Shown one piece after another: positions 1 to 8,614 of a DNA stretch of 64,000 nt (positions are counted from its first letter, which is position 1; each line of letters starts with the position of its first letter). Location of the stretch: NCBI RefSeq assembly GCF_018333375.1, contig NZ_BORW01000018.1, forward strand, positions 41,030 through 105,029, given 5' to 3'. The translations under genes were made by a program, and so were the position numbers. The stretch comes from Paenibacillus cookii. Its GTDB lineage: Bacteria; Bacillota; Bacilli; Paenibacillales; Paenibacillaceae. The notes beneath the pieces are model-generated. The model worked only from the letters and a program-made list of their open reading frames with translations. It ran no database searches and was not told where the DNA came from.

Positions 1-1
1 G

Positions 2-52
2 GAATGGGAGCAGGTGAAGAAGGAGGATTTGCCGAAGGGCATCGGGTTGTAA
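2..52 (+). CDS. C-terminal tail of a gene cut by the window edge
   Basis: An open frame enters the window and ends at TAA (50-52), giving the last 16 residues EWEQVKKEDLPKGIGL. A rho-independent terminator follows at about 119-152, which fits the end of a plus-strand transcription unit. Sixteen residues are too few to identify the family, so no function is offered. Confidence 0.4.
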   Translation, partial: EWEQVKKEDLPKGIGL

Positions 53-118
53 GGTAAATGAAGATTAGATCCAAACAAGATTAGATAAAAAAAGGTTAGA
101 ACAGCAGAAATAGCGTGG

Positions 119-152
119 AAAGCACTCGGCGGGTTGCCGGGTGTTTTTTGCG
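119..152 (+). terminator. Rho-independent terminator
   Basis: The arms CACTCGGC and GCCGGGTG pair around a GGGTT loop and are followed directly by TTTTTT. It lies between the gene running in from the left and the convergent DoxX-like gene. Confidence 0.7.
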
Positions 153-206
153 TTGGAGCGGAATAACCGGGAGCCGCAGCCGCAGGTCCCGGCGTATCGA
201 TCGTGA

Positions 207-572
207 TCATAAAAGGTTCATGATGCCGTCCGCATTCATAAGGGTTACAACGACGATAAGCGCAAGGAACACGACGGGCTGCACCGTTTTGCCGAACGAA
301 TCTTTAACCCTGATATGCGCAAAAAACGCGACCAGCATCGTAATACCAAGCCAAATGCCGCCCCATGCAACGGCCTCTGCATACCAATAGCCGATGATAA
401 GCACGGCCGCTCCGGCCAACTGAACCAGGCCCGTGATGACGCGGAACCATTGAGGCAGCTTCAAACCGTTGAACACATCCACCCAGTATTTGGCCCCCGC
501 GATCTTCGCGGATCCCGAAAAGACATAATAGGCGATCAGCAAGCTTTGAAGAACAATCGATAAGACGGTCAT
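207..572 (-). CDS. DoxX-like family membrane protein
   Basis: Small integral membrane protein of 121 residues from the chosen ATG at 572, which has GGAGG seven bases upstream on the minus strand; an upstream in-frame ATG at 644 lacks a site and would add a non-hydrophobic tail. Four hydrophobic segments can be seen (about residues 3-20, 43-62, 67-86 and 98-114), with the GSAKI motif and the QWFRVITGLVQLAGAA stretch characteristic of the DoxX-like (DoxX_2) family. Proteins of this group are often paired with a TetR regulator and are linked to redox stress or quinone chemistry, but the exact activity is not settled. The divergent TetR gene at 949 probably controls it; the 376-bp gap between them contains a candidate operator. 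The gene itself looks intact. Confidence 0.8.
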   Translation of the reverse strand: MTVLSIVLQSLLIAYYVFSGSAKIAGAKYWVDVFNGLKLPQWFRVITGLVQLAGAAVLIIGYWYAEAVAWGGIWLGITMLVAFFAHIRVKDSFGKTVQPVVFLALIVVVTLMNADGIMNLL

Positions 573-833
573 GGGAATTCCTCCATTGTTTGTTTTTTTA
601 AATCCATTTTGGCCACCCGAATATCGCTCCCTTGCACCATGCAAATTCGGGATGAACCGATTAAAAATCGGGTCCTTCTATTTCATTGATGTTCGCGTTG
701 ACCGCGGAGTTTGCAACGCTCTAGCGCATCACAGCCCCTTTCAAGACCATTCGGATTTTCCCTGCCTTTAGCGAAGCTACGCGTTTGTTCCCATCGCCAC
801 CTTGTAGCAAATATTGGTTACTGACTACATGGT

Positions 834-868
834 AAGTTATAATTTTACTCTCGTAAAGTATAATTTTA
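834..868. promoter_or_regulatory. Candidate TetR operator between doxX-like and tetR genes
   Basis: TTTAC (844-848), TCTC, GTAAA (853-857) form an inverted repeat inside a very AT-rich stretch, with further loosely symmetric TTATAA/TATAA flanks. It lies in the divergent intergenic region about 90 bp upstream of the TetR start. TetR repressors commonly bind such palindromes between themselves and their target. The assignment is inferred from position and symmetry only. Confidence 0.4.
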
Positions 869-948
869 TATTTGTTAAATTAAATTTGACAGCAGTTCAG
901 TAAGAGGGTAGGATGATATTAACAGACTTGGGATGGAGGTACAGCCGA

Positions 949-1560
949 GTGGGAGAAATACGCAACGCGGAACGTACGCAAAAGAACATTCTTGAAGCCG
1001 CAAAACGCGAGTTTTTCGACAAGGGCTTCAAGGGGGCGCGGATCGAGGCGATCGCGGAAAACGCCGGGGTGAAGAAGCAGCTGATCTATCATTACTTCAA
1101 AGGGAAAGCGGAACTGTTGGAAGCCGTTTTGGTGTATTCGGCGACAAGCGAACCGGAGTGGGTAGCCCAGGTTCCGGACGATCCCCTCCATATTGCGGAG
1201 CACCGTTTCAGAGTCAACAGCCAGGCGAGGGCGGACTTCATTAAGTTCAGCGCTTGGGAAGCGCTTGAGGCGCGAGCCGAGCAGACCTCATGGAATAAGG
1301 GCGGGGAAATCGCCCTGCAATCCTATGCGTCGTACTGGAAGGCCCAACAAGAAAAGGGGATGGTTCCGCCGGATCTCGACCCTGAATTTGTGGCGTTGGC
1401 GCTGACTGCATTAACGACGTATCCGATCATTTTCAGCAGCATCACGCAGATCATGACCGGCCTGGAGTCGAGCGACCCCGAATTTCAAGAGAAATGGTCG
1501 GCGTTTCTTACCAAGGTAAGCGGTCGTTTGTTGGAGCCGTCTGAGCAGACGGAAGCGTAA
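949..1560 (+). CDS. TetR/AcrR family transcriptional regulator
   Basis: DNA-binding repressor of about 203 residues. The N-terminal helix-turn-helix is clear: residues near 5-50 read RTQKNILEAAKREFFDKGFK, then the recognition helix region containing AGVKKQLIYHYFKGK. The C-terminal ligand domain (about 70-190) ends with segments typical of the TetR_C fold. I prefer the GTG at 949 because GGAGG (935-939) lies nine bases upstream; an in-frame ATG at 913 would add 12 residues and has only a weak AGAGGG site. It is divergent from the DoxX-like gene and probably represses it and itself through the palindrome near 850. A strong terminator follows. The ligand is unknown. Confidence 0.9.
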   Translation: MGEIRNAERTQKNILEAAKREFFDKGFKGARIEAIAENAGVKKQLIYHYFKGKAELLEAVLVYSATSEPEWVAQVPDDPLHIAEHRFRVNSQARADFIKFSAWEALEARAEQTSWNKGGEIALQSYASYWKAQQEKGMVPPDLDPEFVALALTALTTYPIIFSSITQIMTGLESSDPEFQEKWSAFLTKVSGRLLEPSEQTEA

Positions 1561-1575
1561 ACGTGCTGAATCGTC

Positions 1576-1615
1576 AAAGCCTTATCTATTCTTCGCGATA
1601 GATAAGGCTTTATTT
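1576..1615 (+). terminator. Rho-independent terminator after tetR
   Basis: AAAGCCTTATCTAT and ATAGATAAGGCTTT pair perfectly around TCTTCGCG, followed by ATTTTTG. It sits 15 bases after the TetR stop and ahead of the convergent flippase gene. Confidence 0.85.
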
Positions 1616-1664
1616 TTGCTTGTTTCCATGCGTAGAGCCCTCATCGGCCCTCCCCCTTCATGGA

Positions 1665-3170
1665 TTATTTTTTCCGGAATCGGTACAGGATGTAAAAAAC
1701 CATATTGACGGTAAAAAACAACAGGCTTATGGCCGATCGGAGAGCCGACGACGCCAGGCCGATGTGCGCCAGAAAGGCATCCAATGGAGCATGGAGAAAG
1801 GGAATCAGCACCAGAAACAGCGAGACTTTAAACAAGTGCCCGATGGAAAACGCACCTTTACACTGTTTACGTAAAACGACGGCATTCCAAAACAATGGAA
1901 CAAGTTCGAATAGGAAGATGCCGATGGCCGCGCCGGCGTAACCGAACCCGGGAATGGCCGTTAAGAAATATGCGGCAATCACGGAACAGGCAAGGCCGAA
2001 AAGAGAGCCGATAAAGGGCCCTTTCTTTTGGTCGGTCGTCCATAAAATCGTCGTCGTCAGCTCCCTCATCCCCGCAATGATCGGGGCAAAGGACATCCAA
2101 CGAATGGCCGCGGCCGCAACTTCGTTCCCAAAAATGAGCCTGGAGAGCTCGTCCGCATGAAAGAAAAGGATGATGGCAGAGCTGATCCCCCATAACCACC
2201 CGATTTCCAGGCATATGTTCGAGCGTTCTATAAAATCTTTCCTGTTGTTGCTTTGCCAACCGGCTGACAGCTTCGAGGCAACTGTATAGGATAAAGCGGC
2301 GGTCACAATCGTAGGCAGGTACACGATGATCGATGCCATGCCGAATATTTCCCCGTAAACGGCGAGTGCACCCGAGTGGGTAAGTCCCGCGATCTGCAGT
2401 CGGCGAGGGATAATCAGCGCATCCAGAAGATCGGCTGCCGGGGAAATTAAACGGGTGAACATAATGGCAAGGGATGACTTCACGAAGAGAAAGGCTTCCG
2501 GCCCAAGGACGAACCAGCGTAACGTGGACGTTTTCCCCGCATTGATCGCCGACCCCTCTTGATTTTTGTATCGCAAAACCCAAAGAAAACATACTGCGGC
2601 CACGCCGCCTGTAAAGGCTCCGAACGCCGCTCCGCCGGCCGCTGCATGAATGCCGTATTTCAGCCATAAAACCGCCAATAATAACATCGTACCGGCGCGC
2701 ACCGCTTGTTCGACGAGTTCGGAAACGGACGCTTGCAGGTAAGACTCGATCCCTTGCAAATAACCGCGGTACAGCTGCAGTAACGGAATCACCGCGAGCG
2801 CCGGCGCAATGCAGCGGATGGGAAACGCCAGACGGCTGTCCCCGAGATAATAAGCAACATATGGGGCTATGGCGTAGTGCAGGGAAACGGAACATACACC
2901 CAGGATCAAAAACGGGACAACCAGCCGGTTGAAAAGTTGCAGGCCGCGCGCCGCGTTTTTCGCCGTCATGAGCGCCAGCGATGTAGGGAAGCCGCCCACG
3001 GTGAGCGTAAGCGCGAATCCGAAGATGGAGTACACGATCTGATAAATCCCTGTTCCTTCCGAGCCGAGCAGCCGAAACAACGGGATGCGGGCCGCAAGCC
3101 CGATGGCTTTCACCAGAAAAATGATGCTTGTGCGCATCACGGTTTGTTTAAGGACGGAAGGAAGCGGCAT
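1665..3170 (-). CDS. SpoVB/MurJ-like polysaccharide flippase
   Basis: Integral membrane protein of 501 residues, the usual length for the SpoVB branch of the MOP flippase superfamily. It begins MPLPSVLKQTVMRTS and has about 14 hydrophobic segments; the first (residues 13-30) is followed by the conserved turn with RIPLFRLLGSEGTGIYQ, diagnostic for SpoVB/polysaccharide biosynthesis proteins. Such proteins move lipid-linked sugar precursors across the membrane; SpoVB acts in cortex formation during sporulation, others in export of surface glycans. The start has GGTGA seven bases upstream. It stands alone, convergent with the TetR gene and divergent from the secreted protein at 3394. Whether it serves spores or vegetative envelope cannot be told from sequence alone. 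Confidence 0.88.
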   Translation of the reverse strand: MPLPSVLKQTVMRTSIIFLVKAIGLAARIPLFRLLGSEGTGIYQIVYSIFGFALTLTVGGFPTSLALMTAKNAARGLQLFNRLVVPFLILGVCSVSLHYAIAPYVAYYLGDSRLAFPIRCIAPALAVIPLLQLYRGYLQGIESYLQASVSELVEQAVRAGTMLLLAVLWLKYGIHAAAGGAAFGAFTGGVAAVCFLWVLRYKNQEGSAINAGKTSTLRWFVLGPEAFLFVKSSLAIMFTRLISPAADLLDALIIPRRLQIAGLTHSGALAVYGEIFGMASIIVYLPTIVTAALSYTVASKLSAGWQSNNRKDFIERSNICLEIGWLWGISSAIILFFHADELSRLIFGNEVAAAAIRWMSFAPIIAGMRELTTTILWTTDQKKGPFIGSLFGLACSVIAAYFLTAIPGFGYAGAAIGIFLFELVPLFWNAVVLRKQCKGAFSIGHLFKVSLFLVLIPFLHAPLDAFLAHIGLASSALRSAISLLFFTVNMVFYILYRFRKK

Positions 3171-3393
3171 CTTTTCACCCCAAAAAACGTTGTCCCAAAA
3201 TTATATGAGCGAAACGGCGAAGGTAGTCCCCATGGGTGGCCGAAACTTGTCTGAAACCGGGATATGGAATTCGAACCTCAAAGGATATTTCCATTCTTCA
3301 TGGGAAGCATAAAGGTTGATGCTCAAAAGGACATTCAAGGATTTTTAATAAAGCCCTGACGCTTAAATAACCTTGATAAGGGAGATTTCCGCT

Positions 3394-4503
3394 GTGTTAC
3401 GACTGTTTTTGCTGATTGGCATGTCTTTGATCCTTTGTTTATCGCCATCGGATGCTTATGCCCTTTCCCCCGAGCAGGACGATGATAAAGAAAAGATGAT
3501 GCCGTTTTTGGAGCAATTGTACCAAGACCGCAACCGCTTGCTCATTGATCAGCAGCCGACGACGATCGAGAAATATTACGACCTGTCCGAGTCCGGGGGC
3601 CGCTACGCTTACCAAATGGAATTAAAGCGCGCAAAATACGTCCACGCATGGATTGAAAAACGCGGACTTCGGCTGATCGCCGCCGAACCCCGCATCCGAA
3701 TCGCCCGTTTGAAGGAAGTCGGGGATCAAGCCGTGCTTTCTTTGGTCCAATCCACCAAAATTTCTTACGGCTACAAGACGTCGTCCGTTCCCCCGCAATC
3801 CTTTGGAATCGGTACCCGGCATGCCCTTATCCTGAAAAAAACGAGCGACGGATGGATCGTTAAAAAGGAGTGGTACCTCGATCCGCTTGAAGAAAATCCG
3901 GAGCTGATCCCGGATTCCCCTCCCGGCTTTCCGCATCTGTCGCCCGAACCCGAGGCGGCCAAAAAAGAAGGCAGATACAAGCGGGAGCGCGCCGTCGCTT
4001 ACGCCAACAAATATGCGGGACTGGCTTGGGGAGCCGGCAATAACAATCGGTACAACCGGAATTATAGGGATTATACGTCTCTGGGAGGAGACTGCACGAA
4101 CTTCGCATCCCAGGTGCTTGGCGATAAAAAGGAAGGCGGCGGATTGCCGATGTCCGGCATTTGGGGATATCGGGGAGGCGGAAGCCAGGCCTGGGTGCAG
4201 ACGGATGCCTTCCAGCGCTTCTTGTTTTACTCCGGATACGGCCGCCAGATTGCCAAAGGGACATTTGAAGAAATTACGCGATCCGGCGACAAGCATCCCC
4301 ATGGCGCGATTGCCAAGCTGCAGCCGGGCGATCTGATCGGCTACGAGCTGAAAGGGGACACGGACCACTTTTCGGTCGTCGTCGGGAAGGACGCGAACGG
4401 CTATCCCCTCGTGAACTCCCATACCGCCGACCGTTATCGCGTACCATTCGATTTGGGATGGGATCAAACGACGAAGTATATTTTGATTCATGTTAGGGAT
4501 TAG
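3394..4503 (+). CDS. Secreted amidase-domain protein (Amidase_6 type)
   Basis: Exported protein of 369 residues. A signal peptide is evident at the start (VLRLFLLIGMSLILCLSPSD, cleavage near AYA). Residues about 205-365 form the putative amidase domain: AYANKYAGLAWGAGNNNRYN, then GGDCTNFASQVLG with the likely catalytic Cys, and a C-terminal histidine in DTDHFSVVVG, matching the NlpC/P60-like Cys-His arrangement of Amidase_6. The middle part, about residues 40-190, is a charged domain of unknown function often found ahead of this domain in Bacilli. I chose GTG at 3394, with AAGGGAG nine bases upstream, over an in-frame TTG at 3373. The likely substrate is peptidoglycan or another envelope amide, an inference from export and fold. 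Confidence 0.82.
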   Translation: MLRLFLLIGMSLILCLSPSDAYALSPEQDDDKEKMMPFLEQLYQDRNRLLIDQQPTTIEKYYDLSESGGRYAYQMELKRAKYVHAWIEKRGLRLIAAEPRIRIARLKEVGDQAVLSLVQSTKISYGYKTSSVPPQSFGIGTRHALILKKTSDGWIVKKEWYLDPLEENPELIPDSPPGFPHLSPEPEAAKKEGRYKRERAVAYANKYAGLAWGAGNNNRYNRNYRDYTSLGGDCTNFASQVLGDKKEGGGLPMSGIWGYRGGGSQAWVQTDAFQRFLFYSGYGRQIAKGTFEEITRSGDKHPHGAIAKLQPGDLIGYELKGDTDHFSVVVGKDANGYPLVNSHTADRYRVPFDLGWDQTTKYILIHVRD

Positions 4504-4575
4504 GGGGATTGCTGGGGTTAGGGATGGCGGTGGTTTGAGTGGAACTGCATTTAGTTTTTTACGAGATACAAAAAC

Positions 4576-4620
4576 AGGCTCAGGAACCGATAATTAATCA
4601 CTTCGTCCAGAGCCTTTTTT
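4576..4620 (+). terminator. Possible terminator after amidase gene
   Basis: AGGCTC (4577-4582) and GAGCCT followed by TTTTTT (4610-4620) can pair, but the loop between them is long (about 27 bases), so the structure is weaker than the other terminators in this window. Confidence 0.4.
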
Positions 4621-4653
4621 AAAATCATTCCCCGTGAGGGTCTTTAAAGGACT

Positions 4654-4730
4654 TTAACGGCTTCTTTTGATTTCATCCAGCGTTTCCCCGTTTTTATCCT
4701 TCCAATCCACCCAGCCGTTTGAGGGCCTTC
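4654..4730 (-). pseudogene. C-terminal fragment of a DUF4357-type protein
   Basis: On the minus strand the frame ending at TAA (4656-4654) reads SNGWVDWKDKNGETLDEIKR just before its end. This matches the conserved C-terminal motif of DUF4357 domains (NGW..WK.K.GKTLDELKR). Only about 25 residues remain; upstream the frame is closed and a plus-strand promoter-like sequence for the NUDIX fragment begins. It is a relic of a deleted gene and one of several fragments packed between the amidase gene and the Wadjet operon. Confidence 0.55.
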
Positions 4731-4816
4731 AGCAGACGCTTTGACAATATGGGATAATAATATAATAGTTGTTAGGAGAAAGATGAATTGAGCTATTAAA
4801 CAAGGAGGTCCCCCCT

Positions 4817-5030
4817 TTGATCCAAGTCGCCGCAGCCATCATCGAAAACGAGCAAGGACAAGTCCTCATCGCCAGAAAAAAGCCCGGCAAACCGCAGGCA
4901 GGCCTGTGGGAGTTCCCGGGAGGCAAGCTGGAGTCCGGAGAATCGCCAATCGACTGTCTGAAACGCGAGCTCCGAGAGGAAATGCAAATCACGATCGAGC
5001 CTTCATCCATCAAATCAACGCTGAAACAAG
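4817..5030 (+). pseudogene. Truncated MutT/NUDIX hydrolase
   Basis: The first ~70 residues are a typical MutT-like NUDIX protein: IQVAAAIIENEQGQVLIARK, then the NUDIX box GGKLESGESPIDCLKRELREEM with G, E, RE and EE residues in place. After ITIEPSS the sequence departs from the family and runs in frame into the beginning of a methyltransferase gene (LKQAYDNHADLRN). The missing half carries much of the substrate pocket, so 8-oxo-dGTP or related pyrophosphatase activity is unlikely. AAGGAGG (about 4801-4807) is its ribosome site, and a TTGACA (4741-4746) with TATAAT (4761-4766) lies upstream at a short 14-bp spacing. The fusion indicates a deletion joining two genes. Confidence 0.7.
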
Positions 5031-5605
5031 CATATGACAATCATGCTGACCTCAGAAACGCTGCGGAGCTGGAGGGTGGAAGGCCGAGGAGCGGGACAAT
5101 GTGCTGAATGCGTTCCAGTCGAATGATGTGCACAGCGTTCTAGAAATCGGCGCGGGTCCGGGGCGGGACAGCTTGTTTTTTTTAAAAGCATGGGTTTGAT
5201 GTCACAGCCGTAGACTTATCCGAAGAAATGGTCCGTTTATGCAAGCAAAAAGGGCTGAGAGCAAGGGTGATGGACTTTTATCATCTGGATTTTGCGGATC
5301 GCTCCTTTGATGCGGTGTACGCCATGAATTGCTTGCTGCATGTGCCGAAAGCGCAGCTGCCCGGCGTGCTCGCGGAAATCAAACGCGTTTTGAAGCCCGG
5401 CGGATTGTTTTATTTAGGGCTTTATGGAGGGATGTCCACGGACGGCATTTGGGAGCAAGATACGTTTGAGCCGAAGCGATATTTTGCCATGTACCCGGAT
5501 GAGGACATTCAATGGATCATCCAAATCTATTTTCAAATGGAAAACTTCCATACCCGTGATAGCGGCGAAGGAAGCCCTCATTTTCAAGGGATGACTCGAC
5601 TATGA
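5020..5605 (+). pseudogene. Frameshifted class I SAM-dependent methyltransferase
   Basis: Pieces of one methyltransferase lie in successive frames. The N-terminus (AYDNHADLRNAAELE) shifts frame at GAGGGTGGAAG near 5074, where one G seems missing before WKAEER. The next piece holds motif I, VLEIGAGPGRDSLFF, and shifts again after the T8A4 run near 5176-5187, where one A is extra. The remainder (VTAVDLSEEMVRLCKQKGLR to HFQGMTRL) contains the acidic motif II, the DFYHLDF motif and a C-terminal sheet. Both shifts are single bases at short runs, so sequencing error is a formal alternative to a true pseudogene. Joined at its start to the truncated NUDIX gene, it probably has no native promoter. Confidence 0.75.
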
Positions 5606-5729
5606 TCATGACGAAGGCTTGTTTATCGTCGGCTTGTCCAACATATCGCTTTCGTCCTTCAAAATGGGCTTCGAATGGAATTTGGCCATGAATGAAAAAT
5701 TCATTGGTATCACTGTCGTTAATTAGTAG
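5606..5729 (+). pseudogene. Unidentified gene fragment
   Basis: Directly after the methyltransferase remnant an open frame encodes about 40 residues beginning YDHDEGLFIVGLSNISLSSF and ending at TAG near 5727-5729. It has no start codon of its own with a ribosome site and is coding-like in composition. I do not recognise the family. It is most simply another piece left in this deletion-prone stretch. Confidence 0.3.
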
Positions 5730-5742
5730 CTACCCGATATTT

Positions 5743-5770
5743 CCCGCCTGAAAGGGCGGGGTTCTTATTT
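5743..5770 (+). terminator. Terminator upstream of the Wadjet operon
   Basis: CCCGCC, TGAAA, GGGCGGG form a short GC-rich hairpin followed by GTTCTTATTTT. It would isolate the downstream defence operon from read-through. Confidence 0.6.
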
Positions 5771-5846
5771 TCCAGATATCCTCCCGCCTCATTTCCTTCA
5801 CTATGCTACAATTAAAATAAATTACATTTATAAAGGTTCGTTGTTT

Positions 5847-7217
5847 ATGATCATAAATCAATTTGAAGAAATTAAAAAATTCATTGAAAAATACATCTTA
5901 AAGAAAGGCGAGCAGATCGAACCCGTTGGCCTGGATACGGCTGAAAGTATTACAGAAGGTAATCTTCATGAATTAACTATCGTAAAAAGAACCGTTAAAA
6001 CCTATCGAAAGACGGGGATGTTGATTGTTGCTGTTAGTTATGAGGATGAGTCACAGTTACCCTCAGAGAAATTGCTTGAATGGAGCGTCGGAAGGAAAGC
6101 TGATCTTAAGGAAGATTCGAATACCTTCACTTGGTTAGAGCAGGGTTGGATTATGAAAGAGTATCGTTTCAAACAAGACGGCAGAACTGCGGAAAGAATC
6201 AGTTACCGTATGGGACTTCGTTTGTTTCAATATAAGCAGGGGGTTATTGACAATAAAAGAGAGGCTGAAGACCGGCAGTGGTCTGAATTGCGGCAAGCGC
6301 TTAGGAACGAACTTGATATCCTTAAAACTCTTGAACCTGCTCATTCAGATACTTCTTCTTGGCTTCCGGAGCGAAAGGAAAATATAACGTCTTTAATTTC
6401 AGTGTTGGATGCGCTATTTCAACATCATCTCTTGGATGACTTCAGTTCTTCTCCTGAATTTCCGGCGAGTTGGACAAGAAAAAAACGCTTCGTGTTCATG
6501 CATTTCTTACAGGCTTTTATCCACTTGTCTGTTCGTAAGCAATTTTTTGACTGGAAAGAGATCGGAGCTTCCTATGAGCGGGGCATCGGGGGGTCTAAAA
6601 CCTTTGATTCCCACAAGCAGGATTTTCTAGGTCTGGTCGAAACCTGGGCATCCTGTCCGTTACCTTTGCTAGGGTTGAATAGTCTTGGACAGATCACGCC
6701 TATTTATTTTACAGGTCCGATATCGGGCAGGTACTCGAATTATTTGGCTGGGCCCGTCTACGCTTTAACAGACCTGGCTGTATATAAAGATGACTATTCG
6801 ACCTCAGCCGGTACACTCTGGCTTGCGGAGAACAGAGCAATTCTGACCAGATTTGCAGCTGCAGAGGAATTTGTCCAAGACAGCGGCTTATTGGTTATCG
6901 GAGTAGACGGTCAACTCAGAAGCGCGCATGCCCGTCTGATTCGGCAGTTGCTTCAAGGAGATTCCATCCAGCAAGTGATCATATGGACTGATTATGATGA
7001 ATCCGGTCTTGTCATTGCCAGTCATCTGACATCGGTTGTAAAAGGGGCGAGTAAAGAACGAATCACAATGAAATGGATATGCCATGATCACTCGATCCTG
7101 ACCCGGTTTGAAGAATACGAGAATTATATGAACGAACTGCTGATGAATGGTGAGCGTACAGAACAAGAGCTGATTTTGGGGAGTGAGACAGATTGGAAGA
7201 AATGGATCGAATGCTGA
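5847..7217 (+). CDS. jetD: Wadjet nuclease subunit JetD (Toprim-like)
   Basis: JetD is the nuclease of Wadjet, a condensin-like system that cuts small circular plasmids and phage DNA after the SMC complex has extruded them. This protein is 456 residues from ATG 5847 (AAAGG ten bases upstream; a TTG six bases earlier is possible). Its N-terminal part (1-300) is a long helical and winged-helix region. The C-terminal Toprim-like fold (about 345-420) has VIGVDGQLRSAHARLI followed by QVIIWTDYDESGLVIASHL, in which the D-Y-D supplies metal-binding acids; this resembles DUF2220/DUF2399-type JetD. It is the first gene of the operon and overlaps jetA by 25 bases. Identification rests mostly on the Toprim motif plus jetABC beside it. 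Confidence 0.85.
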   Translation: MIINQFEEIKKFIEKYILKKGEQIEPVGLDTAESITEGNLHELTIVKRTVKTYRKTGMLIVAVSYEDESQLPSEKLLEWSVGRKADLKEDSNTFTWLEQGWIMKEYRFKQDGRTAERISYRMGLRLFQYKQGVIDNKREAEDRQWSELRQALRNELDILKTLEPAHSDTSSWLPERKENITSLISVLDALFQHHLLDDFSSSPEFPASWTRKKRFVFMHFLQAFIHLSVRKQFFDWKEIGASYERGIGGSKTFDSHKQDFLGLVETWASCPLPLLGLNSLGQITPIYFTGPISGRYSNYLAGPVYALTDLAVYKDDYSTSAGTLWLAENRAILTRFAAAEEFVQDSGLLVIGVDGQLRSAHARLIRQLLQGDSIQQVIIWTDYDESGLVIASHLTSVVKGASKERITMKWICHDHSILTRFEEYENYMNELLMNGERTEQELILGSETDWKKWIEC

Positions 7218-8614
7218 TCTCGGTATTCGACAAAGACGGAACGGTTCCCGAGCTATATCAATCGATGCGGGATATCAGTTATCTTGCAGGTGTATTCAAC
7301 GATCTCGGTACGCATCAATGGTTGACGCCGGGAGGGATATTCCGATTTCTGCGCATCATACAGCTTCTAAATGAGGAAGCTTTGGGCCTGGCTGAGCCAA
7401 TTGAAAATACAGATACATTATTCTATCGTTACAGAAATAAATACACAGATCCAAATCCTCCAACCCAAAAGCAGATGGAGCAAATCATCAATATTTTGGT
7501 GAAATACAACTGGTTATCCAAACAGTCTAGGCAGATCAAGCTGCGCGATGCAGGGAAACGGATGATGGATGCTTTGGTGCGGCTTGCCAATGACTCATTG
7601 GCCTATTATATGCACGACGAGATTGGACGTTCTTTGTTTCAAGCAAGGCGAGACGCAGAAATCAGCGAAGCCTACGATGATCATGGCATTTCCGGCGGGA
7701 ACAAGATTGCCAGCATGATTCGTAATGTCGAGAATGCCATCCAGTTGCTCAAAGAACGAGAGCTTGAAATGCTGGCCGATCGTAATGCATTGCCACAGTT
7801 AGAGCTGATTCACGAGTTGATGAAGGAGCTGCAGGGCAAGCTGGAGGAGCGTTACCGGCAATTTCAGACGTTGGAAGATAGTCTGGTGTTGACTACTTTG
7901 ATGCAAAAGGGAACCTCTGTATTAGCGGAAGGCACAAGTCTTAGTCTTGGGATGACGAATAAATATTTAAAATTTGCCACGATGCGGGAAACAGTGCTTT
8001 CATCTTATATTCAGCCTGAGAAGGTACGTGAATTCATTATCAAAATGTATAATCCGCCTGTTGATTCTGACATTCCAAATCCTTACCAAATGCTAAGCTT
8101 CATGGAACAGGATCAGTACGAGGGCGAGGCATTGGATGGGCTATGGATTCCAATCAAGTTTGCAGCTCCTATTTCTGCGGCTGATATTTCGGATTCGGTT
8201 CATTACTTGGAGAACTATGAGCCCAAGGTGAAACCTCTGGAAGAAGAGGGAGAAATGATCGAATACAAACTTGAGCAAATTTCTGCAGATGAGCTGCAGC
8301 AGTATATAGGAGACACCACCTGGCTGATGACGAAATCCATGATCCGCACCGAAGAGGTCGAACAATATCTCGATCAATATGATGAGGCGGGGATGGAGCA
8401 AATCATGATCGAAGCCGCGGGCCCGCGCTGGTCAGACGCCATCAATTCCTTGGCGGCTATTTCAGCTCTTATTGGCAACGACAAGGTTTGGATGAATAGA
8501 GCTGGATCAGAACTTCAGCAGTGGCCCGACAAGGTCTGGAATTGGATCAATCCGAAGGATCGGGAATGGACGATTAAAAAAAGAAAGCCGGGAGATTTGC
8601 ATGATGAATCATGA
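7193..8614 (+). CDS. jetA: Wadjet kleisin-like subunit JetA
   Basis: JetA is the MukF-like kleisin that bridges the two heads of the JetC SMC dimer. This 473-residue protein begins LEEMDRMLISVFDKDGTVPE, then has an N-terminal winged-helix region (to about 120), a long helical middle (170-290) and a C-terminal domain. It matches the DUF5716-type JetA family found in Clostridia and Bacilli rather than DUF3375. TTG 7193 has GGGGAG nine bases upstream; ATG 7202 is the alternative. The start lies inside jetD and the end overlaps jetB by 14 bases, so the four proteins are translationally coupled. The subtype call (DUF5716 class, which I believe is type III-like) is from memory of family layout and less certain than the Wadjet call itself. 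Confidence 0.82.
   Translation: MEEMDRMLISVFDKDGTVPELYQSMRDISYLAGVFNDLGTHQWLTPGGIFRFLRIIQLLNEEALGLAEPIENTDTLFYRYRNKYTDPNPPTQKQMEQIINILVKYNWLSKQSRQIKLRDAGKRMMDALVRLANDSLAYYMHDEIGRSLFQARRDAEISEAYDDHGISGGNKIASMIRNVENAIQLLKERELEMLADRNALPQLELIHELMKELQGKLEERYRQFQTLEDSLVLTTLMQKGTSVLAEGTSLSLGMTNKYLKFATMRETVLSSYIQPEKVREFIIKMYNPPVDSDIPNPYQMLSFMEQDQYEGEALDGLWIPIKFAAPISAADISDSVHYLENYEPKVKPLEEEGEMIEYKLEQISADELQQYIGDTTWLMTKSMIRTEEVEQYLDQYDEAGMEQIMIEAAGPRWSDAINSLAAISALIGNDKVWMNRAGSELQQWPDKVWNWINPKDREWTIKKRKPGDLHDES

Noticed and set aside
5164..5190. Programmed frameshift at the T8A4 run in the methyltransferase
   Set aside because: A second frameshift lies upstream at GAGGGTGGAAG and the start is fused to a NUDIX fragment, so decay or sequencing error explains it better.
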